NCBI GenBank assembly: GCA_002083475.1
Contig: LWDI01000071.1
Span: 1 to 28,024 of the forward strand
DNA: 28,024 bases
Origin: Proteobacteria bacterium SG_bin5
GTDB lineage: Bacteria; Pseudomonadota; Alphaproteobacteria; Sphingomonadales; Sphingomonadaceae
Reading direction: 5' to 3'
This document shows, in pieces, positions 7,727-15,197 of the stretch. A model generated the notes under the pieces. The model saw only the letters and a program-made list of their open reading frames with translations, did not search any database and was not told the DNA's origin. The translations under genes and the position numbers were made by a program. Within the stretch, counting starts at the first letter, position 1, and each line of letters opens with the position of its first letter.

Positions 7727-7822
7727 TTTGGTGGTCCTTTCGATAAGGGATTTTGGGCGCTTGCCCGCAAAGTGGCGCGCGCCTTGCCATAGCGCAAGCG
7801 CGCTGTCAAAGCCGCGCGCGTG

Positions 7823-9148
7823 ATGATTCCAGCGCCTCGCCACGTCGCCGCGCGCGGTCGCCTGAGCGGGCGGATCGCGGTGCCGGGAGACAAATCGATC
7901 AGCCACCGCGCGCTGATGTTTTCAGCACTCGCGGTCGGGCGGAGCCGGATCAGCGGCCTGCTCGAAGGCGAAGACGTGCTCGCGACCGCCGCCGCCTTGC
8001 GCGCGATGGGGGCGAGGATCGCGCGCGAAGCCGAGGGCATTTGGACGGTCGACGGCGTCGGCGTCGGCGGGTTGCTCCAGCCGGGGCAGGCGCTCGACAT
8101 GGGCAATTCGGGCACCTCGGCGCGGCTGCTGATGGGCTTGATCGCGAGCCACCCGATCACCGCGACCCTCATCGGCGACGCCTCGCTCTCGCGCCGGCCG
8201 ATGGCGCGGGTGATCGCGCCGCTCTCGGCGATGGGGGCCGATTTCCAGGCGAGCCCGGGCGATCGCCTGCCCCTCATGGTGCGCGGCGCCTGCCCGGCGG
8301 TGCCGATCGCTTATCGGCTGCCCGTCGCCTCGGCGCAGGTGAAATCGGCGGTGTTGCTCGCCGGGCTCAACACGCCGGGGATCACGCGGGTGATCGAGCC
8401 GGTGCCGACGCGCGACCATAGCGAGCGGATGCTCGCCGGCTTCGGCGCGCGGCTCACCATCGGCGAGGAGGCGCGCGCGCGGGTGATCGAGATCGCGGGC
8501 GAGGCGGAACTGCGCCCCCAAGAGATCGTCGTGCCCGGCGATCCATCGTCGGCCGCGTTCTTCCTGGTCGCGGCGACGATCGTGCCGGGGTCGGACGTGA
8601 CGATCACCGGCGTCGGGCTCAACCCGACGCGTGCCGGGCTGATCGCGGTATTGCGGCTGATGGGCGCCGACATCGCCGAGGAAAATCCGCGCGAAATGGG
8701 CGGCGAGCCGGTCGCCGATCTGCGGGTGCGCCACGCCCCGCTCACCGGCATCGAGGTGCCGCCCGAACTCGCGCCGAGCATGATCGACGAATATCCCGCG
8801 CTGTTCGTCGCCGCCGCCTTCGCGAGCGGCATCACGCGCGCGCTCGGCGCCGAGGAATTGCGCGTGAAGGAATCGGATCGCATCGCCGCGATGGCCGAGG
8901 CGCTCGGCGCGATCGGCGCACGCGTGACCGAGGCGCGCGACGGGCTGGTGATCGAGGGAAGCGGCGGCGCGCCGCTCGCCGGCGGCGCGACGATCGCGAC
9001 GCGGCTCGACCACCGAATCGCGATGAGCCTCGCGGTCGCCGCGCTCCACTGCCGCGCGCCCGTGACACTCGACGACGCCGCGCCCGTCGCGACGAGCTTC
9101 CCCGGCTTCTTCGCCGCGCTTGACGCGCTCGCGCCGAGCGGCTGTTGA
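7823..9148 (+). CDS. aroA: 3-phosphoshikimate 1-carboxyvinyltransferase (EPSP synthase, class II type)
   Basis: Protein of 441 aa from ATG 7823; GTG at 7820 directly before it is an equal alternative and would add one residue. The enzyme joins shikimate 3-phosphate and PEP to give EPSP in aromatic amino acid synthesis. Visible motifs are VPGDKSISHRA (20-30), LDMGNSGTSARLLMG (91-105), RRPMARVIAPLSAMG (124-138), SAQVKSAVLLAGLNTPG (170-186), RDHSERML, APSMIDEYP with the catalytic Asp-Glu, LRVKESDR, LDHRIAMS and DDAAPVATSFPGF. The combination of SAQVKSAVLLAGLNTPG, TRDHxExML and MIDEYP marks the class II family (as in Agrobacterium/Rhizobiales enzymes). The residue corresponding to E. coli Gly96 is Gly97. 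cmk follows 7 bases downstream, so the two are probably co-transcribed. Confidence 0.97.
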   Translation: MIPAPRHVAARGRLSGRIAVPGDKSISHRALMFSALAVGRSRISGLLEGEDVLATAAALRAMGARIAREAEGIWTVDGVGVGGLLQPGQALDMGNSGTSARLLMGLIASHPITATLIGDASLSRRPMARVIAPLSAMGADFQASPGDRLPLMVRGACPAVPIAYRLPVASAQVKSAVLLAGLNTPGITRVIEPVPTRDHSERMLAGFGARLTIGEEARARVIEIAGEAELRPQEIVVPGDPSSAAFFLVAATIVPGSDVTITGVGLNPTRAGLIAVLRLMGADIAEENPREMGGEPVADLRVRHAPLTGIEVPPELAPSMIDEYPALFVAAAFASGITRALGAEELRVKESDRIAAMAEALGAIGARVTEARDGLVIEGSGGAPLAGGATIATRLDHRIAMSLAVAALHCRAPVTLDDAAPVATSFPGFFAALDALAPSGC

Positions 9149-9155
9149 GCGCGCC

Positions 9156-9791
9156 ATGATCATCGCCGTCGACGGACCCGCCGCCTCGGGCAAGGGCACC
9201 ATCGCCCGCGCGCTCGCCGCGCATTATGGGCTGCCGCATCTCGATACCGGGCTGCTCTACCGCGCGGTCGCGCTCAACCTCGCGCGGCTCGAGCTCGACG
9301 CCGAGCGCGAGGCGGACGGCGTCGCGGCGAGCGATTTCCCCGACGCGATGCTCGACGCCCCCGAATTGCGCAGCGATGCGATCGGCAAGCTCGCCTCGGT
9401 GGTCTCGGCGCATCCCTTGGTGCGCGCGGCGCTGATGCAGCGCCAGAAGCGTTTCGCGCAGCAGCCGGGCGGGGCGGTGCTCGACGGGCGCGACATCGGC
9501 ACGGTGATCGCGCCCGATGCGGAGGTGAAGCTGTTCGTCCGCGCGACCCCCAATATCCGCGCGCGCCGCCGCCACGCCGAATTGCGCGCGCGGGGGGTGG
9601 ACGTCAGCATCGACCGTGTGCTCGCCGATATTCGCGCGCGCGACCAGCGCGACTCGACCCGCGCCACCGCCCCGCTGACGATGGCGCCCGACGCGGCGCT
9701 GCTCGACACCAGCTTCCTCTCGATCGAAGCGGCGGTGCAGCGCGCGATCGCGATCGTGGAGGAAAAGCGGGGGCGGCGCGGGGGCGCTTAA
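9156..9791 (+). CDS. cmk: (d)CMP kinase
   Basis: Protein of 211 aa starting at ATG 9156, 7 bases after the aroA stop. It phosphorylates CMP and dCMP with ATP. The P-loop GPAASGKGT (7-15) is at the N-terminus, followed by GLPHLDTGLLYRAVAL (24-39). Also visible are LDGRDIGTVIAPDAEVKLFV, the nucleoside-monophosphate binding segment, and RARDQRDSTRATAPL, the lid region with substrate-binding Arg and Asp residues. Length is normal for the short bacterial form. The order aroA-cmk-rpsA is common in Proteobacteria, but here a DUF2167 gene on the opposite strand separates cmk from rpsA. The cmk stop TAA (9789-9791) overlaps the opposite-strand stop of that gene within the palindrome TTAA. Confidence 0.97.
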   Translation: MIIAVDGPAASGKGTIARALAAHYGLPHLDTGLLYRAVALNLARLELDAEREADGVAASDFPDAMLDAPELRSDAIGKLASVVSAHPLVRAALMQRQKRFAQQPGGAVLDGRDIGTVIAPDAEVKLFVRATPNIRARRRHAELRARGVDVSIDRVLADIRARDQRDSTRATAPLTMAPDAALLDTSFLSIEAAVQRAIAIVEEKRGRRGGA

Positions 9792-10720
9792 ATCGTCTCG
9801 GGATCGCGCGATTTACGCCCGATCATCCCCCAAAGCAAACGACCGATCGCGGCGAAAGCGAGCCCGATCAACACGATGAATTTCTTGCCGAATGCCAGGA
9901 TGATCCCCAGCAGCCCGAGCTTCTTGGCCACCGCGAGCCCGGCGCCGCCCGCGACCAGTCCCGCGAGACCATAGCCGGCCGACTTATCGGTCGCGGCGTT
10001 ATAATCGGCATATGTCGCGCCGGGGTTGAAGCTCGCCGCCCCGCCAAAGGCTTTCGCCGCGCGTTGAACATCGGCGAGGTGGCGCATGTCGGAAATCATG
10101 TTCATGCTCAACACGCCTTCTCGACCCAACAGGCGCACGTCATAGTTCAGCGAATTCACCGGCGCCCCGTCGACCTTCAGTTCGCGCGCCCAGATGAGCG
10201 AATGCTGCCGCGCGTCATAGATCGGGTTCTGCGCCCAACCGATCAGTTGCATGCCGGGATAGCCGGCTTTGCGCCGCTCGGCGTTGCGCTCGTCCTGACC
10301 TTCGCGCATTTGGTTGAGCACCGCGTTATAATCCTCGCTCTTGGCGTCGGCGTCGGAGACATAACCGGTGGGATCGAACGTCAGCACCGCCCCCCACACC
10401 GCGTCATAAGCGGTGGCGTTTTTCTCGAAGACGATGCCGAGCACGTCTTTCGACACCTCGGGCGGGTTGCCCCACATTTTCTCCAGAACAATGGCGGCGT
10501 CTTTCGCGGGAACGAAATAATATTGGTCGCCCAGCGTCAATTTGGCCTTGGCCGCAGGCAGGGTGATGGTGCCGCTTTGCTTATCCAACTGTCGTTCCAG
10601 CTTGAGCATTTCGTTGCGATAGGCTTGCTCACGCGCCGTTTCCTGTTTGGGCGTTTGCGCCGGTGATGAGGCGATCGGCACGGCGAGCGCGAACGCTAGA
10701 AGCAACAGCTTGTTTTTCAT
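9788..10720 (-). CDS. DUF2167 family exported membrane protein
   Basis: Protein of 310 aa; ATG 10720 is preceded by a GGGGGTGG ribosome binding site and opens a clear signal peptide (MKNKLLLLAFALAVPIASSPAQ). The domain signature matches DUF2167: KLTLGDQYYFVPAKDAAIVLEKMWGNPP (60-87), GIVFEK (95-100), TGYVSDADAKSEDYNAVL (118-135), GWAQNPIYDARQHSLIWARELK (161-182), NYDVRLLGREGVLSMNMI (192-209). The C-terminus carries two hydrophobic helices (about 248-265 and 268-300) and a short basic tail, anchoring a large periplasmic domain. Function is unknown in the family. The base composition is less GC-rich than its neighbours. It lies between cmk and rpsA in opposite orientation, which breaks the usual cmk-rpsA arrangement and suggests local rearrangement or insertion. 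Confidence 0.88.
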   Translation of the reverse strand: MKNKLLLLAFALAVPIASSPAQTPKQETAREQAYRNEMLKLERQLDKQSGTITLPAAKAKLTLGDQYYFVPAKDAAIVLEKMWGNPPEVSKDVLGIVFEKNATAYDAVWGAVLTFDPTGYVSDADAKSEDYNAVLNQMREGQDERNAERRKAGYPGMQLIGWAQNPIYDARQHSLIWARELKVDGAPVNSLNYDVRLLGREGVLSMNMISDMRHLADVQRAAKAFGGAASFNPGATYADYNAATDKSAGYGLAGLVAGGAGLAVAKKLGLLGIILAFGKKFIVLIGLAFAAIGRLLWGMIGRKSRDPETI

Positions 10721-11087
10721 CGAACCACCCCCTTGTTTGTTTCGTTTCACTTTCTCATTGAGTTCTCTCAAGCACAAGGTTCGACCGGGCGCGGTCGTTC
10801 GAAATTTTCCCCGGTCGGCGATGCACCTGCCGCCGCCGGCCATCTTGCCTCGCCATGGGCCATTCGCTATAGCAATCCATGTCCAGCGAGCGGTGCGTCT
10901 CGCGGTGGAAGGCGCGGGAGTCAGCTCCGGCGCCCTTTTCGCATTTGATGCGTCTAGCCTTTCCCCGCGTTCCGTCGCCTCGCCGGGCGCTTCGTCGGCA
11001 TGGGGCCGGCGGGGCAGTGTGCATTGCTCCAGACCGCCGGAGACAACCGGCTGGCCGGAAACGATGAATTAGGAACTGACAGACTTT
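10721..11087. other. 367-bp divergent intergenic region (DUF2167 / rpsA)
   Basis: This is the longest gene-free stretch. It contains a perfect small hairpin CGACCG-GGCG-CGGTCG, the probable rpsA promoter at 10845-10873 and about 200 nt of rpsA leader. The leader has a GCCGG-AGACAA-CCGGC stem-loop shortly before the start and AGGAA as a distant ribosome binding site. A 62-codon frame (10879-11067) has low third-position GC and looks non-coding. I recognise no known riboswitch or leader motif. Confidence 0.6.
10845..10873 (+). promoter_or_regulatory. probable rpsA promoter
   Basis: TTGCCT (-35, 10845-10850) and TATAGC (-10, 10868-10873) are 17 nt apart. Transcription would start near 10880, giving a leader of about 208 nt before the rpsA ATG. 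Confidence 0.5.
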
Positions 11088-12797
11088 ATGGCCTCTTCGG
11101 CGAACCCCAGCCGCGACGAATTCGCGGCGCTTTTGGATGAAACGCTCGGCGACGCGGACGGCTTCGAGGGCCGGGTGGTCAAGGGCACCGTCACCGCGAT
11201 CGGAAACGACATGGTGGTGATCGACGTCGGGCTGAAGTCCGAAGGCCGCGTGCCGCTGCGCGAATTCGCCGCCCCCGGTCAAAAGGCCGAACTCGCGGTC
11301 GGCGACGAGGTCGAGGTTTATGTCGACCGGGTCGAGAACGTCCATGGCGAAGCGATGCTCAGCCGCGATCGCGCGCGTCGCGAAGCCGCTTGGGATCTGC
11401 TGGAGGCCGAATTCGCCCGCGGCGCCCGCGTCGAAGGCGTGATCTTCGGCCGCGTGAAGGGTGGCTTCACCGTCGATCTCAACGGCGCGGTCGCCTTCCT
11501 CCCCGGCAGCCAGGTCGATATCCGCCCGGTGCGCGACGTCGCGCCGCTGATGGACATTCCGCAGCCCTTCCAGATCCTGAAGATGGACCGCAAGCGCGGC
11601 AACATCGTCGTTTCGCGCCGCGCGATCCTCGAGGAAACCCGCGCCGAGCAGCGTTCGGGCCTGATCATGAGCCTGTCCGAAGGCCAGGTGATCGATGGTG
11701 TCGTGAAGAACATCACCGATTACGGCGCCTTCGTCGATCTGGGCGGGATCGACGGCCTGCTGCACGTGACCGACATCAGCTACAAGCGCGTCAACCACCC
11801 GAGCGAAGTGCTGAACATCGGTGACACGGTGCGCGTCCAGATCATCCGCATCAACAAGGACACGCAGCGCATCTCGCTCGGCATGAAGCAGCTCGAGAGC
11901 GACCCCTGGGATGCCGCCGCCGTGAAATATCCGATCGGCGCCAAGCTTTCGGGGCGTGTGACCAACATCACCGAATATGGCGCCTTCGTCGAGCTCGAAG
12001 CGGGCATCGAGGGGTTGGTCCACGTCTCCGAAATGAGCTGGACCAAGAAGAACGTCCACCCCGGCAAGATCGTGTCGACCAGCCAGGAAGTCGATGTGAT
12101 CGTGCTCGAGGTCGATCAGGACAAGCGGCGCATTTCGCTCGGCCTGAAGCAGGCCCAGGCCAATCCCTGGGAGAAGTTCGCCGAGGAGCATCCCATCGGC
12201 TCGACCGTCGAGGGCGAGGTCAAGAACGCGACCGAATTCGGCCTGTTCATCGGGCTCGACAATGATGTCGACGGCATGGTCCATATGTCGGACATCGCCT
12301 GGGGCATTTCGGGCGAGGACGCGCTCAACCTGCACCGCAAGGGCGAAGTGGTGAAGGCGATCGTGCTCGACATCGATCCCGAGAAGGAGCGCATCTCGCT
12401 CGGCATGAAGCAGCTCGAGCGCGGCACGGTCGCCGCGCCGGCGAGCGATGGCGGTAGCCGCCTCCAGAAGAACGCGATCGTCACCGTGACGGTGCTCGAA
12501 GTCCGCGACGCGGGCCTCGAAGTGCAGGCGGGCGAGGGCGGCGCGACCGGCTTCATCAAGCGCACCGATCTCGGCCGCGACCGCGACGAGCAGCGCCCCG
12601 AGCGCTTCCAGGTCGGCCAGAAGTTCGACGCGCTGGTGACGGGCTTCGATCGCTCGAAAAAGCCGACCTTCTCGGTCAAGGCGATGCAGATCGCCGAGGA
12701 GAAGGAAGCGGTCGCGCAATATGGCTCGTCCGACTCGGGCGCCTCGCTCGGCGACATTCTGGGCGAAGCGCTCAAGGCGCGGGGCGAGCGAAAGTAA
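11088..12797 (+). CDS. rpsA: 30S ribosomal protein S1
   Basis: Protein of 569 aa, normal length for proteobacterial S1. It binds mRNA and helps load it on the 30S subunit. Six S1 (OB-fold) repeats can be seen at about residues 28-94, 112-178, 199-267, 284-354, 371-441 and 460-531. Repeats 3-6 carry the canonical pattern, for example GVVKNITDYGAFVDLGGIDG, LLHVTDIS and RISLGMKQL. The first two repeats are the divergent ribosome-binding type (VVIDVGLKSEGRVPLREF; GGFTVDLNGAVAFLPGSQ). Codon use is different from the neighbours, with many AAG/GAC/ATC codons as expected for a highly expressed gene. The start is ATG 11088, with AGGAA 12 nt upstream. A strong intrinsic terminator follows at 12834-12866. 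Confidence 0.98.
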   Translation: MASSANPSRDEFAALLDETLGDADGFEGRVVKGTVTAIGNDMVVIDVGLKSEGRVPLREFAAPGQKAELAVGDEVEVYVDRVENVHGEAMLSRDRARREAAWDLLEAEFARGARVEGVIFGRVKGGFTVDLNGAVAFLPGSQVDIRPVRDVAPLMDIPQPFQILKMDRKRGNIVVSRRAILEETRAEQRSGLIMSLSEGQVIDGVVKNITDYGAFVDLGGIDGLLHVTDISYKRVNHPSEVLNIGDTVRVQIIRINKDTQRISLGMKQLESDPWDAAAVKYPIGAKLSGRVTNITEYGAFVELEAGIEGLVHVSEMSWTKKNVHPGKIVSTSQEVDVIVLEVDQDKRRISLGLKQAQANPWEKFAEEHPIGSTVEGEVKNATEFGLFIGLDNDVDGMVHMSDIAWGISGEDALNLHRKGEVVKAIVLDIDPEKERISLGMKQLERGTVAAPASDGGSRLQKNAIVTVTVLEVRDAGLEVQAGEGGATGFIKRTDLGRDRDEQRPERFQVGQKFDALVTGFDRSKKPTFSVKAMQIAEEKEAVAQYGSSDSGASLGDILGEALKARGERK

Positions 12798-12833
12798 GCT
12801 TTGGCGCCAGCGGCTTAAGGTGGTACCCAAAAT

Positions 12834-12866
12834 GGGGATGGCGGCGGCGTCCGCCGTCCCCTTTTT
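12834..12866 (+). terminator. intrinsic terminator of rpsA
   Basis: An 11-bp stem (12834-12844 with 12851-12861, one G-T pair) with a 6-nt loop is followed by TTTTT at 12862-12866. It begins 37 bases after the rpsA stop. This is the clearest rho-independent terminator in the window. Confidence 0.9.
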
Positions 12867-13000
12867 GCGTTGCCACTGCGGTTTATGCGTATCGTCAAGG
12901 GCTTGGCCGGGGAGTAGGCCTTTCCTCAATCTTTACATGGATTAAGCAGCCGTCGTGGCCCGGCGAGGCGGGCCGCCGCATTGGGGTGGGGGAGGCAGAC

Positions 13001-13285
13001 ATGATACGCTCGGAACTGGTGCAGCAATTGATCGCCGACAATCCCGGCCTCTCGCCGCGCGACGTCGAGGCGATCGTGACGACCTTTTTCGATACCATCG
13101 CCGACAAGCTCGCCGCCGACGGCCGTGTGGAGCTGCGCGGCTTCGGCGCGTTCAGCACGCGCGCGCGCGGCGCCCGCACGGGGCGCAATCCGCGCACCGG
13201 CGAGGTGGTGGAAGTCACCGCCAAGCGCGTGCCCTATTTCAAGCCCGGCAAGGAAATGCGGCTGCGGCTGAATTGCGAAGCATAA
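13001..13285 (+). CDS. ihfB: integration host factor subunit beta
   Basis: Protein of 94 aa starting at ATG 13001, with a strong GGGGGAGG ribosome binding site. It matches IHF-beta throughout: MIRSELVQQLIADNPGLS at the N-terminus, then DTIADKLAADGRVELRGFGAF (36-56) of the dimer core. The DNA-binding beta-arm includes RTGRNPRTGEVVEV with the conserved GRNPRTG and intercalating Pro, and the end is KRVPYFKPGKEMRLRLN. With the alpha subunit (not in the window) it bends DNA in nucleoid organisation, recombination and transcription. The order rpsA-ihfB is conserved in Proteobacteria. Here the rpsA terminator lies between them, so ihfB probably has its own promoter within 12867-13000, although I could not identify a convincing one. 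Confidence 0.96.
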   Translation: MIRSELVQQLIADNPGLSPRDVEAIVTTFFDTIADKLAADGRVELRGFGAFSTRARGARTGRNPRTGEVVEVTAKRVPYFKPGKEMRLRLNCEA

Positions 13286-13288
13286 CGC

Positions 13289-13317
13289 TTGACGCCGCGC
13301 CCGCGCTGCGCTTGCAG
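13289..13317 (+). promoter_or_regulatory. possible promoter of tRNA-Leu
   Basis: CTTGACG (TTGACG at 13289-13294) is a good alphaproteobacterial -35. A 17-nt spacer leads to a poor -10 (TTGCAG, 13312-13317), and the start would fall about 11 nt before the tRNA. The position is right; the -10 is weak. Confidence 0.35.
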
Positions 13318-13334
13318 GGGCGCCCGGCCCCCGT

Positions 13335-13421
13335 GCGGACGTGGCGAAACCGGTAGACGCAGCGGACTTAAAATCCGTTTTCCCCAAGGAAGTGCGGGTT
13401 CGAGTCCCGCCGTCCGCACCA
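13335..13421 (+). tRNA. tRNA-Leu (anticodon TAA)
   Basis: The 87-nt gene has a long variable arm as expected for leucine. The acceptor is GCGGACG/CGTCCGC with encoded ACCA. The anticodon stem GCGGA/TCCGT encloses loop CTTAAAA (anticodon TAA, UUA codons). The T-arm is GCGGG-TTCGAGT-CCCGC, and the variable arm is TTTCCCCAAGGAAGT. The 3' end lies one base from the purQ stop codon on the opposite strand. Confidence 0.97.
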
Positions 13422-13422
13422 A

Positions 13423-14091
13423 TCAGGCGTTGATCGTCGCGAGCACGCCTTCGAGCAGCCGCCGGCCATCGGTGCCGCCATGGGCGGGTTCGATCCGGCG
13501 TTCGGGGTGCGGCATCAGCCCCAGCACGTTGCCCGCCTCGTTCAACACCCCGGCGATATCGCGCGCGCTGCCGTTGACGGGCTCGGCATAGCGCAGCGCG
13601 ACGCGGCCTTCGCCCTCCAGCCGATCGAGCGTTTCGGCGTCGGCGAAATAATTGCCGTCATGATGCGCGACCGGCACGACGATGCGCTCGCCCGCGTCGA
13701 AGCGGCTGGTGAACAGGCTCTGCGCGTTATCCACCGTCAGCGCGACGTCGCGGCAGACGAAAGTGAGTCCGGCGTTGCGCATCAGCGCGCCGGGGAGCAG
13801 CCCGATCTCGGTCAAGATCTGAAAGCCGTTGCACACCCCGAGCACCGGCACCCCGCGCCCGGCGGCGGCGACCACCGCCGGCACGATGCTCGATCGCGCC
13901 GCGATCGCCCCGCAGCGCAGATAATCGCCATAGGAAAAGCCGCCGGGCAGCGCGATCAGGCCCAGATCGTCGGGCAGATCGGTCTCGCCATGCCACACCA
14001 TCGCGGGCTTGGCGCCGGTGACCGCTTCGAGCGCCACCGCCATGTCGCGGTCGCAATTCGAGCCGGGGAAGACGATGACGGCGGTTTTCAC
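13423..14091 (-). CDS. purQ: phosphoribosylformylglycinamidine synthase subunit PurQ (glutaminase)
   Basis: Protein of 222 aa; start GTG 14091 overlaps the purS stop by 4 nt (GTGA) and gives the family N-terminus MKTAVIVFPGSNCDRD. It supplies ammonia from glutamine to PurL in step 4 of purine synthesis. The class I amidotransferase triad is visible: Cys in GVCNGFQ (about 84-90), and His/Glu in LMPHPERR near the C-terminus. GGFSYGDYLRCGA and AHHDGNYF are PurQ-specific. Length is that of the small, separate PurQ used with PurS and small PurL; purL is not in the window. The stop sits directly against the 3' end of tRNA-Leu, with no terminator between. Confidence 0.97.
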   Translation of the reverse strand: MKTAVIVFPGSNCDRDMAVALEAVTGAKPAMVWHGETDLPDDLGLIALPGGFSYGDYLRCGAIAARSSIVPAVVAAAGRGVPVLGVCNGFQILTEIGLLPGALMRNAGLTFVCRDVALTVDNAQSLFTSRFDAGERIVVPVAHHDGNYFADAETLDRLEGEGRVALRYAEPVNGSARDIAGVLNEAGNVLGLMPHPERRIEPAHGGTDGRRLLEGVLATINA

Positions 14092-14318
14092 GCCCGCTCG
14101 ACCCGGTAATTCTCGATCACGGTATTGGCGAGCAATTGGCGGCACATCGCGTCGATCTGGCTGTCGTCGACATCGTCGGCCACGTCGAGTTCGAAGACGC
14201 GGCCGGCGCGGACGTCGCCGACGCCCGCGAAGCCGAGCCCGCCGAGCGCCTTGTGGATCGCGCGGCCCTGGGGATCGAGCACGCCGGGCTTCAAGCTGAC
14301 GATGATGCGCAATTTCAT
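14088..14318 (-). CDS. purS: phosphoribosylformylglycinamidine synthase subunit PurS
   Basis: Protein of 76 aa starting at ATG 14318, the usual length for PurS. The N-terminal strand MKLRIIVSLKPGVLDPQGRA and the segment ALGGLGFAGVGDVRAGRVFELDV are diagnostic. PurS bridges PurQ and PurL in the FGAM synthase complex and helps pass ammonia between them. It lies 37 bp downstream of purC and overlaps purQ by 4 nt, so the three are probably one transcript. Confidence 0.96.
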   Translation of the reverse strand: MKLRIIVSLKPGVLDPQGRAIHKALGGLGFAGVGDVRAGRVFELDVADDVDDSQIDAMCRQLLANTVIENYRVERA

Positions 14319-14355
14319 GCCCGCGCTATGCCCGCCGCCGCGCGCGCGCGCAACC

Positions 14356-15135
14356 TTACTTGCCGCGCTGCTTGCGGTGGCTTTCGAGATCGAGCACGGT
14401 ATTGTCGGCGCCTTCGGGGAGCAGGCCGAGCCGGCGCGCGACCTCCTGATAGGCCTCCATCTCGCCGCCCAAATCGCGGCGGAAGCGATCCTTGTCGAGC
14501 TTTTCGCCGGTCGCCATGTCCCACAGCCGGCAGCCATCGGGGCTGATCTCGTCGGCCAGGATGATGCGGCTATAGTCATTGTCCCAGATGCGGCCGAATT
14601 CGAGTTTGAAATCGACCAGGCGAATCCCGACCCCGCCGAACAGCCCGCAAAGGAAATCATTCACGCGGATCGCCAGATCGGCGATGTCGTGCATTTCTTC
14701 CTGGCTCGCCCAGCCGAAGCAGGCGATGTGTTCCTCGGTGATCATCGGATCGCCGAGCGCATCGTCCTTGTAATAATATTCGATGATCGTGCGCGGCAGC
14801 GGCGTGCCTTCCTCGAGCCCCAGTCGCTTCGAGAGCGAGCCGGCGGCGACGTTGCGCACCACCACTTCGATCGGCACGATCTCGACCTGGCGAATCAGCT
14901 GTTCGCGCATGTTGAGCCGGCGGATGAAGTGCGTCGGCACCCCGATCATCGCGAGCAGGGTGAAGATATGTTCCGAAATCCGGTTGTTGAGCACGCCCTT
15001 GCCGTTGATCGTGCCCTTTTTCTGGGCGTTGAACGCGGTCGCGTCGTCCTTGAAATATTGGATCAGCGTGCCGGGTTCGGGACCCTCGTAGAGGATCTTC
15101 GCTTTGCCCTCGTAGATCTGGCGGCGGCGGGCCAT
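14356..15135 (-). CDS. purC: phosphoribosylaminoimidazole-succinocarboxamide synthase
   Basis: Protein of 259 aa starting at ATG 15135, with AGGAA upstream. The enzyme couples CAIR, aspartate and ATP to form SAICAR in purine synthesis. It shows the N-terminal RRQIYEGKAKILYEG (4-18) ATP-binding region, LNNRISEHIF, VVRNVAAGSLSKRLG and the SAICAR signature RLVDFKLEFGR followed by ILADEISPDGCRLWD. The DATAFNAQKKG segment is typical of alphaproteobacterial PurC. It is first in the purC-purS-purQ cluster. A likely promoter lies at 15198-15226, and a GC-rich stem-loop sits in the 5' leader. Confidence 0.97.
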   Translation of the reverse strand: MARRRQIYEGKAKILYEGPEPGTLIQYFKDDATAFNAQKKGTINGKGVLNNRISEHIFTLLAMIGVPTHFIRRLNMREQLIRQVEIVPIEVVVRNVAAGSLSKRLGLEEGTPLPRTIIEYYYKDDALGDPMITEEHIACFGWASQEEMHDIADLAIRVNDFLCGLFGGVGIRLVDFKLEFGRIWDNDYSRIILADEISPDGCRLWDMATGEKLDKDRFRRDLGGEMEAYQEVARRLGLLPEGADNTVLDLESHRKQRGK

Positions 15136-15155
15136 GCGGGTTCCTGAAATGCAAC

Positions 15156-15186
15156 GCCCCGGCCGCAGGGAGCGCGGGGCCGGGGC
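15156..15186 (-). other. stem-loop in purC leader
   Basis: A perfect 9-bp GC-only stem (15156-15164 with 15178-15186) with a 13-nt loop lies between the proposed purC promoter and the ribosome binding site. It has no U tract. It may be a leader structure affecting purC translation or stability; no known riboswitch is recognised. Confidence 0.4.
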
Positions 15187-15197
15187 TGGGGCGCCAG

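Noticed and set aside
7403..7906. Longer 167-aa version of the TIGR02300 protein
   Set aside because: The extra N-terminus overlaps the aroA start on the other strand and does not match the family. TTG 7726 has a good ribosome binding site.
10879..11067. 62-codon possible leaderless ORF beginning at the predicted rpsA transcription start and ending 20 nt before rpsA
   Set aside because: The position is striking, but third-codon-position GC is low, the product is Arg-rich and off-frame-like, and there is no recognisable motif. It is treated as leader RNA.
10755..12929. 724-codon open frame antisense to rpsA
   Set aside because: It is the mirror of the rpsA coding frame. GC-rich third positions remove stop codons on the other strand, and no domain or plausible start is present. 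The same holds for long antisense frames over xrtA (2802-4292), aroA (7922-9202) and parC (18726-20714).
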